Shown one piece after another: positions 34,501 to 44,607 of a stretch of DNA of 64,000 bases. The translations under genes were made by a program, and so were the position numbers. This DNA comes from Astrothelium macrocarpum (taxonomy: Eukaryota; Ascomycota; Dothideomycetes; Trypetheliales; Trypetheliaceae). The number at the start of each line of letters is the position of its first letter. Position 1 is the first letter of the stretch. The stretch lies in contig JAGEMR010000051.1 of assembly GCA_021030915.1 (NCBI GenBank), positions 1 through 64,000 on the forward strand, read 5' to 3'. The notes below the pieces were generated by a model. The model was not told the origin of the DNA and did not search any database. It saw only the letters and a list, made by a program, of their open reading frames with translations.

Positions 34501-35983
34501 CTTATTAATACGGTCTGAATTACTTCATTAAGCTATCTCAATAAATGTCAGCAACGGACATTTTAGATTAGATTTTTGCAGGCCGATCCTGCGACCTGAC
34601 ATCCGGGCTTGCTTCACTCTGTTCGATTTTTCTTTACTTGCATGAAACATGTTAATCTTAACCTTTTAAAAAAAAACCCCTCTTTTGCTCTTGAAGCATC
34701 AGGCGGAGATATCGAGAAGTTTGCACCTGCGTTGACCCAGCTCCTCCATGTTCATCACTCTCTCGGTCACCATATTCCCTTTCAAATCATGATCTGCATC
34801 ATACAATCTATTTCGTGTGACAAATAATCATTGATAGCATTACCCGCTTGCCACAAGATAGTTGGGCACCTTGTTCCCGTTTCACATTTACTGGGGCCTA
34901 TATTGACGCAATCCAATTACATCATGCCTTGAAAAAGTTACTCATACCACCCCGTACGAAATCAAGATTAGAATATGCATCGAGTCGAGGCGAAAATTTG
35001 ATTAATCAGGCACTCCCATATTCACAGATTCGTGTCGATTATGCGGGCAGAAGTAGAAAATCCAGAATTTGGCTTCGCTTCTACAGGCGCAATGCGTTCT
35101 ATAATTACGATACAGATTGCTTTGATTCAAATTAATGACTCATTAGTAAGCAACGTTGTGAGTCCAGCTACTCGCTACTCAGGCCGAACACTCGCAGGGA
35201 ACTCAGTATCAAAGCTGGCCGTATGGAATGGGATCTATCATGTGTATAACATGGCAACGTCGTCGCCGTGGAAAGTTACAGGATATAGCGCCAATATTGA
35301 GTTTGAATAAGCCTTATGGACCACATAGAACACTGATGAATTACCCACACCTATCACATAGGGAAAAGCACAGCTTAGGGGCTCGCGATATAATGTGTAC
35401 CAAAATGGTCTATTGCTGGTGGTCTGCTGGATCGCCGCAGTTTCAGGTCAAGTCCTGTTTCTGGATCACCAAATGGCCAGTAATCCTATTCGAATCTACT
35501 CGAACTAAAGCCGCAAAACACACGCAAGGGCGCGTTGCGTATGCGGCTAGAAGGAAAGGACAGCAACTTCAAGTTGGAAACAGTGGTGGACTGTAATAAA
35601 AATCGCGCCAGGAAGAGGGGCTTTTTTTTTTTTTTCCAGAACCGGCTGGTTTTTGGCCTTTTACAATGTTGGGAAATAGAACAAGATGCGATGAAGGCGC
35701 ACGTAAGGATGGTGCCCTGAACCGATAAAACTACTCGACGGAGTTCCTATCTATTGTCACAAGTCGCCAAAGAGACAGCGTGCGGCAAATCAGGGTTTAA
35801 AAGCCTTAAACAATCTCGGATTGAGTAATTACTGAATCCCGCATCTAAGCTAGCCAAGGCCTGAAAAGACCGACAGTAGAACAAAGGAAGAATCCATCAT
35901 CCATATCTCACTCAATTGCATTAGACCCCGGAGCTAGAACAGGAAAGACTGTTCGTAAAAGAAAGACCAGTAAGCGGCGTAAA
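31543..35983. other. Long gene-free stretch, nothing recognised
   Basis: About 4.4 kb. Open frames such as 33430-33903 (157 codons) and 34848-35135 give no recognisable domain and no splice partners. There is a T-rich run near 35621-35636. Some of this may be degraded repeat DNA, but nothing visible proves it. Confidence 0.4.
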
Positions 35984-37046
35984 TCAACCCCCCGGCACAA
36001 CAGTAGCTAATGGGTCGGGCAGGCAGTTATACTCAATTTGAATATACTGTCCTGGGTAGCCGGCATAGCACTGATTCACATCGGTGATCCTCCACATTGG
36101 CCAGCTGCACTTCGCGTCTACATATATGGTGGCGCAGAGGCCTGGTCCGGCGTAGGCAAACCAACCTGATTCAACGACGCTGCCAAGGTCGTAGCACTCA
36201 TTCTCGGGGTACTGAGGGTCGTCGGCTTGTATAGGCAGCGGGTTGAAGCTGCAGTTGGCCGAGTCTGGGGGCTGGTAGAGTTCGATCTGGAATGCTGTTA
36301 GTCCTCTGGCGGTCCAGGCTTAGGCCTGATGAAAAAAGGAGGGCCACTCACCTGCCACGGTTGCTCGCGAGGATGGAGATCAGTGTTGCTATCAGTTTCC
36401 GTATCATTTGCTTGCACTTTATCCAGCGTCTCATGCAAGTCCGCCGGATCAAATGACCCGGAATCCTCACTCGTATTCGCGTCGCGTTCCAGTACGTCCC
36501 TTTTCACTTTGCTGGAAGAGCATTGAGTCGTAACACTGTAATATTCTCCTGGTGTGCCGGAACCACACTGGCCCGAGCTGTTTACTTCCCAAAGCTCCTT
36601 TGTGCAAGCTGAGTCGCTATATACTATGAAACAGACGCCTGACTGGAAGATGCTGAAGGAAGCTGACTGGATTTCTTCGCCGATGGTGGCGCATGTGTCC
36701 ATGAGGAAATCACCAGGTGTGACCCCAAAATTGCTGATACCCTGGCAGTTATAACTGTCTTCAAACATTGAGAACAGGGAGACTGTTAGTTTGCTGCCGG
36801 TTTAAGATGTGTGTCTAGGAAAAAAAGGCGGGGGAAAGTAATTACCTGCCAAGTGTCATCAGTAGCTTGGCCCTCAAGTGTTTCGTAGTAGCTGGAGAGC
36901 GCAGCTTCTTCATCGGTGGAAGAGGCTTGTTGACGGGGAACAAAAGTAGTGGTGGGATGGGGAGTGAATTCGGCCTGAGTGAGCCCGTCGTCGACGACAG
37001 GGGCGGCTCCAACGGCTCCAAAGAGGAGCGTCATGACAAAGAGCAT
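35984..37046 (-). CDS. Secreted protein with two tandem six-cysteine modules; first exon junction unresolved
   Basis: Exon 1 is 37046-36846 (67 residues), starting with a signal peptide (MLFVMTLLFGAVGAAP). Exon 2 (about 36754-36352) and exon 3 (36286-35984) each encode one cysteine module. Intron 2 (65 bp, CTAAC branch) is in phase. The modules share the spacing C-x17/18-C-x19-C-x8-C-x12-C-x14-C and a W after Cys4. They are joined by an acidic linker with a KVKR dibasic site, suggesting Kex2 processing into separate peptides. I do not recognise the family; it looks like a fungal effector-type or cell-surface protein. Intron 1 has a good donor (CAG|GTAATT) and branch (ACTAAC), but the acceptor before YNCQG does not restore the frame, so this may be a pseudogene, unusual splicing or a sequence error. 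Confidence 0.7.
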
Positions 37047-38176
37047 GGCAGATTTGAAGGTAGTCGTGTTGATTGGAAACGGGCGTTAAAACTGAGGAAC
37101 TGCAGGATCTACCAAGACGTCAGTAGCTCGAACGAATAGAAGGATGACAAGGAAGCATGATGTGTAGCTTACAAGATGCTTCGCGGATGACTTGATCTCG
37201 AATGGTATCAACAAATGCGGATGAAAATTATATTCGAGATATGGAGAGAAGGTGTAGACTCAAAAGCGGCCTAGGAAATATTTCTGCATTTTTGTAGGTC
37301 TCCTTGAATGAGAGCGAACAGTGATGATGGCTAATTTAGCAATCTGAGATTGCATGGACTATATGAGACAGTCCCCGCATTTCCAACATTTATCAAAGCC
37401 CGTAAAGAGAAATTGTGCTCGTGTAACCCTATGTTGTTGTTGCAAGAGCTCAAAGGATGCGGTGCCAACACCGTGGACCGGCGTGTAAATGTAGGCAATA
37501 GAATCGTTCTTGATCTTGAGTGGTTGATGAAGAGAATTCAAGCGTCCTGTACCCACGTTAATGCCTGCTATCTTGATTGACACGTCCACCTCCCATTCTT
37601 CAATTTCCGAAGGGTTATGATGTAAACTAGCATGTCACCAGACGACGTGAGAATCTTGAGAAAATCTATCGATCCTGAGCATATACGGTCGATAAGAGTC
37701 TGGAGCGCCATGTGTGTGTGTTTCATGGGATTAAAATTTGGAAGAATTTCTCCTGCTAGCGATGTTTCAAATCAGCTCATAAGATTGCGATTGTGTGAGA
37801 AAGGCGCGCTATCTTTCGCAGCCTCTAACATCATTTTTGTTGGAATTGCGCTGTCACTGTCAAATGATTTGCAAGGCTTCTTTCAACTTGGCCATGTGCT
37901 GGTTCGTAACTTCCAATATCACTCCTATTAGGGTTGTGCCGTCACTCTTATTCAACATTGCCATTTGTATGTCTTGACTGGTATCATATTTCGTGTACAA
38001 GTCCTCTCCGCGTCCCCACTTCAAAAAACGCCCGCTGTCCGGAAGGTAGAGCAGATCATAAGACAAAATCGCTGCGCTGAGACGGCAATCCAAATAGTTT
38101 TCTTTCTAAGATTATTCCGCAGGCTTGACACCCGCAATATTACCTATTCTCATTGCAAGGTAAAAAGCTACGCACA
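37047..38176. other. Gene-free stretch
   Basis: About 1.1 kb between two genes in the same orientation: the promoter of the two-module secreted protein on the left and the 3' end of the CUE-domain gene on the right. No other feature recognised. Confidence 0.4.
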
Positions 38177-38935
38177 TCAGCTTCCCGCACCGGCTTTGTT
38201 TGCGTTATCCTTCTCTTCCATTTTTCGCCTTGCTGCTAGTATCATCTCTTCTCTTCTCCGTTGAAACAGTTGCTGCCTTTCATTCTTGTTCTGTGACCAA
38301 GATTGAGCTTGGCTTTGACTTTGCGAGGTCTTGGCACCTGAATCCGATGTCGAGGAGTCAGATTGAGATTGCTGCGCAGCGACTTTCGAGGATAGATTGT
38401 ATCGTGTGATGAGGTCCGGGTGAATTGACTTGGGAGTAGATGAGGGCGGACTTCGTGAAGTGGGAGCCGAGGATGTGAGGTTTGGAGGTTGAAAAGATGG
38501 GGGTGGCTATTTATCAAGATTATCGTCAGTTGATATGGTTCCACATGCTGCCCAACTTGAATTCTCAATGGCATGCGTAGCTGCAGGAAGCGAATTCACA
38601 CCAATGCGGCTATTCTCATCAAAATAATGCGGTGTAGCGGCATGAAGACTCACCGTTTCCAACCCTCTGCCTCCCAATATTCTCTCCGTTGTAGCCTGCA
38701 CACTGCCCCCATTCCTCTGCAGATCCCACATGATATCCCGTCGACTGAGCTGCGGAAACATTTGCGCCACCTGTTCTACCCGCGCTGGATCTACCTGTCT
38801 TCCTCGTCCAGCACTGGTCCCTCTACTGCCAGTATTCCCACCCGTTTCGGAAGACGAAAAGTACCATCGTACAGCCAAAAAGCCAACAAGGAGGACAGCG
38901 AGGAGCTGCGGGATATTTATTGTTTGTTCGGCCAT
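38177..38935 (-). CDS. CUE1: CUE-domain ER membrane protein, Cue1-like
   Basis: Two exons, 38935-38654 and 38506-38177, separated by a 147-bp GT-AG intron in phase 0, give 203 residues. The start chosen is the ATG at 38935 (MAEQTINIPQLL), the family-like start; an ATG 66 bases upstream would add a second hydrophobic stretch. One membrane segment covers about residues 9-26. The CUE domain is about residues 51-93, with the MFP motif at 59-61 and a later hydrophobic helix, the ubiquitin-binding signature. A Ser/Pro/Gln-rich linker is followed by a basic helix, RRREEMILAARRKMEEKD, matching the E2-binding C-terminal part of Cue1-type proteins. In yeast Cue1 recruits and activates Ubc7 at the ER membrane for Hrd1/Doa10 ER-associated degradation; the same role is inferred. 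Confidence 0.85.
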
Positions 38936-40132
38936 GAGTAAGAGGAGTTGGAGTAGCGTCGTAGCGGGGAGAAGCCCCAGAGGTAAGAAAGGTCCAGGCA
39001 AAGTTGAAGAAATGAGTGCGAGAAAGGGGGGTTTACAAGTGCGCCCCGAAATAATATGTCACAGTGAATGAAAAGGGAGGGTATTGTAGAGGAGGGAGCG
39101 TGGGTCAAGGACAGGAGTTTGCTGGCCACTTTCGGAGTTGGGAACGGAGAATCGGGAGACACAATTGCAACTGACAGAGGCCTACAACCTCACCTTACTT
39201 ATTCTTCGATTTGTTCATCCCATGATCACAATCATGATGACATGTTCGAAATTCGACGAAGCTTGTGCACTCTCAAGCAGCCGCCAACACGCTAGATGAG
39301 CCTACTTGGAAGGAGGCCGAGATCCCTGCGTTCAGATGGATTGCAGACTCCTATAATATTGTGACTCGTTTACACTGTACGTCTGGCACAACACTGGACC
39401 CGAAAGACCATATGTGATACTTCCTCGCAATTAAGGTGGTGGAAATTCTTTATGTCAGTAAGAGAAGATCGTCTCTGCTTATCTACCATGGCGATTCCAG
39501 TCTAGAATGGGCAAAAGTGTTTTAAAAAGATACAGGGGTTCAGCAGATTGTCAGAAGTTTCCATCTCGGCTGTTCCACCAATGGGGACAAGTCTGCGTTT
39601 GATAGTTACTAACAAGGTGCAGCAAAGGTGTTGCCCCAGTAATGAAAAGGACATTTGCCTGGGAGATCATCCAAAATGGAAGATATTGTTGCAAACAATA
39701 GCTATAGGTTGGGTACGGCATGGAGTCGCAAGCATTCCTTCGCGGGATTCCGCTATTATGAGTCTTTCGGGCACCAACTCTTCCAATTTGGGCCGCAAGT
39801 CGGCTGTACACAGCACAGGCCATTCTACGATACGACAGCTTGCATGATTTATGCCGAAAGAGGCATTGATCGTGATCTAAAGAGACGCAGAGGGAGCTTG
39901 CAACCTGCGGATGCGGAGTAAAAGATCCGCTTGTGACGTAGCGTAGGCAACAGCTGGGGGCTAGTTCAAATACCTTGTATACGGAGAAATGTTTCATGGA
40001 TATATCCCAGGAGTTTGCTATTTCCCTTTCATTCATCTTACAGAAGCATTGTATGATGGAAAAAGGTGCCGCTCGCAATCTTGGATACGCGGCCGAATAG
40101 CAAAGCTATAGCTGTAACCCAGTATTTGGGGG
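38936..40132. other. Intergenic region between divergent genes
   Basis: About 1.2 kb between the CUE-domain gene (left, minus) and the small secreted protein (right, plus). A 175-codon minus-strand frame at 39551-40078 has cysteine-rich but unrecognisable sequence and no codon pattern I trust; I leave it unannotated. Confidence 0.35.
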
Positions 40133-40823
40133 ATGAGCGTTACATTCGTAACAGTATCATTGTTTGGGCCGGCTAATGGGGCAAATGCGCAAGGCACGAG
40201 TCCTCTGGGCACACCTCACACCATTGTTCCTTTCACAAACTTGTCGAGCATTCCTGTCTTGACGACACCCTCTCCAGCTCAGGTACGGCTGTCTCGTTCT
40301 CTCCCGCTCGAAAATGTGTCACTAACGTTATCAATTTGATAGTTGAGTGCAATTTCAAAAGACCTCGCTTCGTATCGAACTTCTTTGAAGAGCGAGATTT
40401 CGGAGCTTGGCTCAGAAGTCTCATCCGCTGTACCGAAGAATGTTCTGCCGACAATCTCGGAGTTGAATGTGCGTAACTGATATGAGATTTCTGCCCCTGA
40501 ACTGACATTGATTGTCATAGGCTCCACCTCTGGACGTTGTTGATTCGGCACTGGCGGAGTCTGGCCTTGCCTCGACTGCAGTTAATCTGGCATGGCTGAC
40601 CGGGAGTACTCAAGGTGTCACTACACAAGCTTGGGAGACGTATCTGAATCCGACCTTGAGAAGCGCGATCGATGCTGAGGCAACTAGCATTTACCAGGCG
40701 GAGCAGAGTATCGTAAGACAAGATTTACTTGGCGGTGCGAATGCATGTTTGGGATGGTATGGAGAAAAATTGCTTTTGCAGGCGTTTGCGGGAATCTTGA
40801 CAATAGCTGCTCTCTGGTTATGA
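40133..40823 (+). CDS. Small Ser/Ala-rich cell-surface protein, possible GPI anchor, unknown function
   Basis: Four exons: 40133-40282, 40343-40468, 40521-40712 and 40782-40823. The introns are 60, 52 and 69 bp, all GT-AG and phase 0, giving 169 residues. The N-terminus MSVTFVTVSLFGPANGANA could be a short signal peptide. The body is rich in Ser, Thr, Ala and Leu with no cysteine and several amphipathic helical stretches (ISKDLASYRTSLKSEISELGSEV). The last exon encodes only a hydrophobic tail, AFAGILTIAALWL, which resembles a GPI-attachment signal or membrane anchor. All introns being phase 0 and the clean closure support a real gene. I do not recognise the family. An upstream exon with a stronger signal peptide is possible. 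Confidence 0.6.
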
Positions 40824-41630
40824 ATGACTTAAGATGCCCTCGAATTTATCTCGCACTACGATGGCATGCATTGATCCTCTACAAGATGTACAGCATCGAT
40901 GTTGCGCATTGTTTGGGAAGAATAAGGCCTCTTATGTCTCGAAGTGAAATGCATGTTGAACAAGAGCTTGCACATCAGAAAGCACTCGAGGAGAATGCTG
41001 CGTTGATCAAAAAACGACTATGAAGATGGAAAGTCGTCTTGAATACATAGGGCCAGAAATGAGATGCATACGGTCCGATGGAGGCCTTTTAGTAAGCTGT
41101 TGAGAAAGAGTTTGAGCTACCAACGCCAATCTAAACTGTTGAGAAGTGTGATCTCTGAAGTCGTTGAAGTTTTCGTAGCCTCCTTCAGAGCAGCGAAACA
41201 CATTTGGAAAACTGCTCCAATTCACTTGAATAAATTTTCCGCCATAGAGTAGAGGCGTGAAGTTTTGATTGATTTGTGTTGCAGATTCCAAATAGTCTTC
41301 AGTGAGCTTGTAAGCTTCACTTTAAAGCCAACTCGACAACTTGGCAGTACAGCGGTGTTCACAATACGCGAGCTCTTCTAAGTGCCACGTAGTTAGGGTG
41401 ATCGTTCATGAAGTGTGTCAATTATGAAGGTGAGCGTTCGAGTGAGAGTTGCAGGTTGAGCCTCGTCATCTCGGCTGCACTTAACGCGTCGCGAAGTCGG
41501 ACCTCAAAGTAATCGATGAAACCAATACATCGCGTCAATGCCCGGCAAAATCACTGGATTCGGATACTTTCACATGTCAACGGTTATCTAGTACATATTT
41601 ACGTTATGCCTGATATACGACTCGTTCGAT
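40824..41630. promoter_or_regulatory. ORC4 upstream region with an MCB-type ACGCGT site
   Basis: 807 bp before ORC4. ACGCGT at 41484-41489 (142 bp before the ATG) matches the MluI cell-cycle box bound by MBF, which in fungi drives G1/S genes including replication factors. One 6-bp match is weak evidence; the same hexamer occurs elsewhere in the window. Confidence 0.3.
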
Positions 41631-44255
41631 ATGGACCACTCGCCGAGATCTGCGAAAAGGAGAAAGCTTGATCATAATACATCCAATGGCGTCCGAACAC
41701 CGACCAAAGACAAAGCTGCCTCTACTCTCAAATCGAGTCCACGCCAACGTCAGACTAGGTCTGGTCAATCGCGACGAGGGCTTCAGGAGAAAGCAGCGGA
41801 ATCAGCGACGGGCGAAGTAAATGAAGCAGCGCCAAAGAGCTTCTCAGATGCTGTAGCGGAATATAGATACATCAATAATGTTCCAGTACAAACCTATAAT
41901 GGCAGTGGAGAGAAGGAGCAATTGAGCATCAAGAACAGAGCCAAAGACGCAGTTGCAGATACACCGTTGCGGCGTACCCGACATAAACAGGACGACTCTC
42001 CAAAAACGAAGAACTCCCAAGCGCGCAAATCACAAGACCACAGCAACAATCGAAAATCTACCGACAGTTCGGCACAGATTATAGCTGAAGATGGATTAAT
42101 CAGTGGACTGAGCAATGGTGTGATTGGCGATCTTCCAGATCCATCAACTTCACCCGGCCACAAACAACACGATCCCTCACAAGCTGAAGATGGGATCGTC
42201 GCTGAAAAGGACAACAGACGTGAGGATATAGAAGAGATTGATCAATTGCGCTCAAGTGGGAGGCAAAGGCGAAAGAGTCAAAAGGTCTTGGAGCAGGAGG
42301 AGCAAGCATTGCCAAAGAGGAGGGCATCCAAAAAGCCAGCCAGTGCAAAATCTAAGACGGGCGTAAATAGCGACAGCGCACTACAGAAAAGCACTGGTGC
42401 CCGATCCAGTCAGCTCACAGTATCGCCAGAGCAAGTTACTGCTGGGAATCATGACAAGCGTGAAGAGGAAACCGGCATCAAACCTTCGCCAAGGTCTCAG
42501 AAGCGGCGAACAAACGTCAAACGAGACTTAGGTGGGGACCTTAGGAACGCTAGAAACCTCACGAAGAGTCTCAACGAATCTAAAGAAGATGCACCAGACA
42601 AAGCAGCTAGCAATGAACTTACAGTTGCTCTGGAGGAACAAGTTCTAGATCCAAAGGAAGCTGAGAACAGCGCTGATGTGACGGACCCTACTCTTTTTCC
42701 ACCTATCTTAGATGAATTGGAGACTGAACAACCAGAGATTATTCAAGATACATCAGTGTCGGATGCTCTCTCCCTGGCTTCCATCGAAGTGTCGGCTTCT
42801 CAGCTTACGCTCCTCCAAAGAATACTCATGGAACGCATTACGGGTCACCGCCCTATCCCACTGACAAACCTTTCCGATGAATATGCCAAAATCCATAATC
42901 TCGTCTCCCAGACCGTGACCGCTGGTGAAGGCAACTCCATGCTCATCATCGGCGGGCGCGGTAGTGGTAAAACCGCGCTCGTCAACGCCGTCATCTCAGA
43001 CCTGTCCAAAGACCACCGCGATGACTTCCACGTCATTCGAATGAATGGTTTTATTCAAACCGACGACAAGCTCGCTCTGCGCGAGATCTGGCGGCAACTT
43101 GGCCGCGAAATGGAAGTCGAAGATGAAGCTGAAGCTACAGGAAAGAACTATGCAGATACTCTGGCGACGTTGCTCGCCCTGCTGTCGCATCCGAGCGAGC
43201 TCACGGGTCAGGAGACTGATGCCGTGGCAAAATCGGTGGTCTTTGTCATGGACGAGTTTGATCTGTTTGCCATGCATCCGCGCCAGACGCTGTTGTATAA
43301 TCTGTTTGACATTGCGCAGAGCCGAAAAGCGCCCATCGCAGTACTGGGCCTCACGACGCGACTGGACGTGGCAGAAGCGCTAGAGAAACGAGTCAAAAGC
43401 CGATGGAGTCATCGATACGTGCATGTGCCACTCGCAAAGAGCCTAGTTGCGTTCAAGCAGATTGTGCGCGCAGCGCTGACGGTAGAAATAGAGCAGTTGA
43501 GTTTCGAGGAGCGTGCAGAAATGGCAAGCTTGACAAAGAATCCAGCAGCAGGGACCAAGAAGAGAAAGAAAGGTCACCAAGAAGAGCGCCCCCAGGACAT
43601 CCTAACCGTCTGGAACTCCAGCATAGACGTAAGCCCCCTCCCTCCTCAAATCCCTCCAAGATCCTCACTCACTCACCAGGCCCTCCTCACCAACCCAACC
43701 TTCGCCACCCACCTAACCCGCACCTACACGCTCAGCAAATCCCTCCCCACCCTGCTCACCACCCTCCTCCCGCCCCTCGCCACCCTGACCACCATCCCGC
43801 ACTTCCCCCCACCACCAACCTTCTTCCTCCCCCCCGTTACCTCCTCCCTTACCCCCCCAGACTCCCCCCTCCACCTCCTCCCCTCCCTCCCCTCGCTCTC
43901 CCTCGCCCTGCTCATCGCGACCGCGCGCCTGGAGATCCTGCACGCGTCGCCGCTCGCGAACTTCGGCCTCGCGTACGCCGAGTACGCGGCGCTGGCGGCG
44001 AAGGCGCGCGCCGCGTACAGCGCGCAGGGTGGGCTGGCGTACGGGGAGGGCGCGCGGGTGTGGGGGAGGCGCGTGGCGTGGGCGGAGTGGGAGGCGTTGG
44101 TGAGAGTGGGCTTGTTGGTGCCTGTGCTTGGTGGGGAGGGCGCGGTGGTGAGGGATGCGGGCGAGATGGTCAGGTGTGAGGTTGGGTTGGAGGAGATTGC
44201 GTTGGGGGTGCCGGAGATGGGAGGGGGGTTGATGCGGTGGTGTAAGGAGTTGTAG
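41631..44255 (+). CDS. ORC4: Origin recognition complex subunit 4
   Basis: Intronless, 874 residues. The N-terminal ~390 residues are disordered, basic and Ser/Lys/Glu-rich, with several basic clusters (SAKRRKLD near the start, then RRTRHK, RRASKK, QKRRTNVKR) that can act as nuclear localisation and DNA-binding tails. The AAA+ domain follows: ILMERITGHRPIPL, Walker A GGRGSGKT at 441-448, Walker B VVFVMDEFD with D541/E542, sensor 1 region VLGLTTRLD, and KRVKSRWSHR with the Orc4 arginine residues. The C-terminal winged-helix region includes LANFGLAYAEYAALA. ORC loads MCM2-7 at origins in G1. The last ~210 codons show an extreme base skew, C-rich then G-rich on this strand, unlike the rest of the gene. 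It converges on the acyltransferase gene 350 bp away. Confidence 0.96.
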   Translation: MDHSPRSAKRRKLDHNTSNGVRTPTKDKAASTLKSSPRQRQTRSGQSRRGLQEKAAESATGEVNEAAPKSFSDAVAEYRYINNVPVQTYNGSGEKEQLSIKNRAKDAVADTPLRRTRHKQDDSPKTKNSQARKSQDHSNNRKSTDSSAQIIAEDGLISGLSNGVIGDLPDPSTSPGHKQHDPSQAEDGIVAEKDNRREDIEEIDQLRSSGRQRRKSQKVLEQEEQALPKRRASKKPASAKSKTGVNSDSALQKSTGARSSQLTVSPEQVTAGNHDKREEETGIKPSPRSQKRRTNVKRDLGGDLRNARNLTKSLNESKEDAPDKAASNELTVALEEQVLDPKEAENSADVTDPTLFPPILDELETEQPEIIQDTSVSDALSLASIEVSASQLTLLQRILMERITGHRPIPLTNLSDEYAKIHNLVSQTVTAGEGNSMLIIGGRGSGKTALVNAVISDLSKDHRDDFHVIRMNGFIQTDDKLALREIWRQLGREMEVEDEAEATGKNYADTLATLLALLSHPSELTGQETDAVAKSVVFVMDEFDLFAMHPRQTLLYNLFDIAQSRKAPIAVLGLTTRLDVAEALEKRVKSRWSHRYVHVPLAKSLVAFKQIVRAALTVEIEQLSFEERAEMASLTKNPAAGTKKRKKGHQEERPQDILTVWNSSIDVSPLPPQIPPRSSLTHQALLTNPTFATHLTRTYTLSKSLPTLLTTLLPPLATLTTIPHFPPPPTFFLPPVTSSLTPPDSPLHLLPSLPSLSLALLIATARLEILHASPLANFGLAYAEYAALAAKARAAYSAQGGLAYGEGARVWGRRVAWAEWEALVRVGLLVPVLGGEGAVVRDAGEMVRCEVGLEEIALGVPEMGGGLMRWCKEL

Positions 44256-44607
44256 TTGGGGGTGAGGGGGAAGTCAATTGGATGGAAGTTAGGTGAATGG
44301 AAGTTTTGGTAGAGAGATGTGCATCATTAGATTCGTGGTATACTGGTCGTAAGGAAGCTAACTAGTCGGTATACGCGCGATTGAAGCGCTGCAGGAGGTT
44401 TCGATAAAAGGAAAAGAAAGGGGACGAAAGTCCTTGGACATAAGTATACTGGGGTACTTGTAAAGAAAAGAAGCACCTTCTTGGAGTCGCCAGAGTGAAA
44501 TCAAATAAAAATAAAAAGTTCCATGTCGCCTATGTCGCCTGAATCGCCTAGCTCGTCCCACTCCGATGCAAATGCTTGGGTATCTCAAATGGGGCGCAGC
44601 GAGGTAT
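44256..44607. other. Convergent intergenic region
   Basis: 352 bp between the 3' ends of ORC4 and the acyltransferase gene. A short CGCCTATGTCGCCTGAATCGCC repeat-like stretch lies at about 44526-44548. No gene. Confidence 0.4.

Noticed and set aside
35400..35480. Possible tRNA from a GGTCAAGTCC B-box-like stretch
   Set aside because: No A box at the right distance and no acceptor-stem pairing.
39551..40078. 175-codon minus-strand frame
   Set aside because: No recognisable family, no signal peptide or motif, and no splice partners; mixed composition as expected of a chance frame, though a remnant cannot be excluded.
43403..44179. 258-codon frame inside ORC4 on the same strand
   Set aside because: Out-of-frame shadow of the C/G-skewed ORC4 3' end; the ORC4 frame has the conserved domains.
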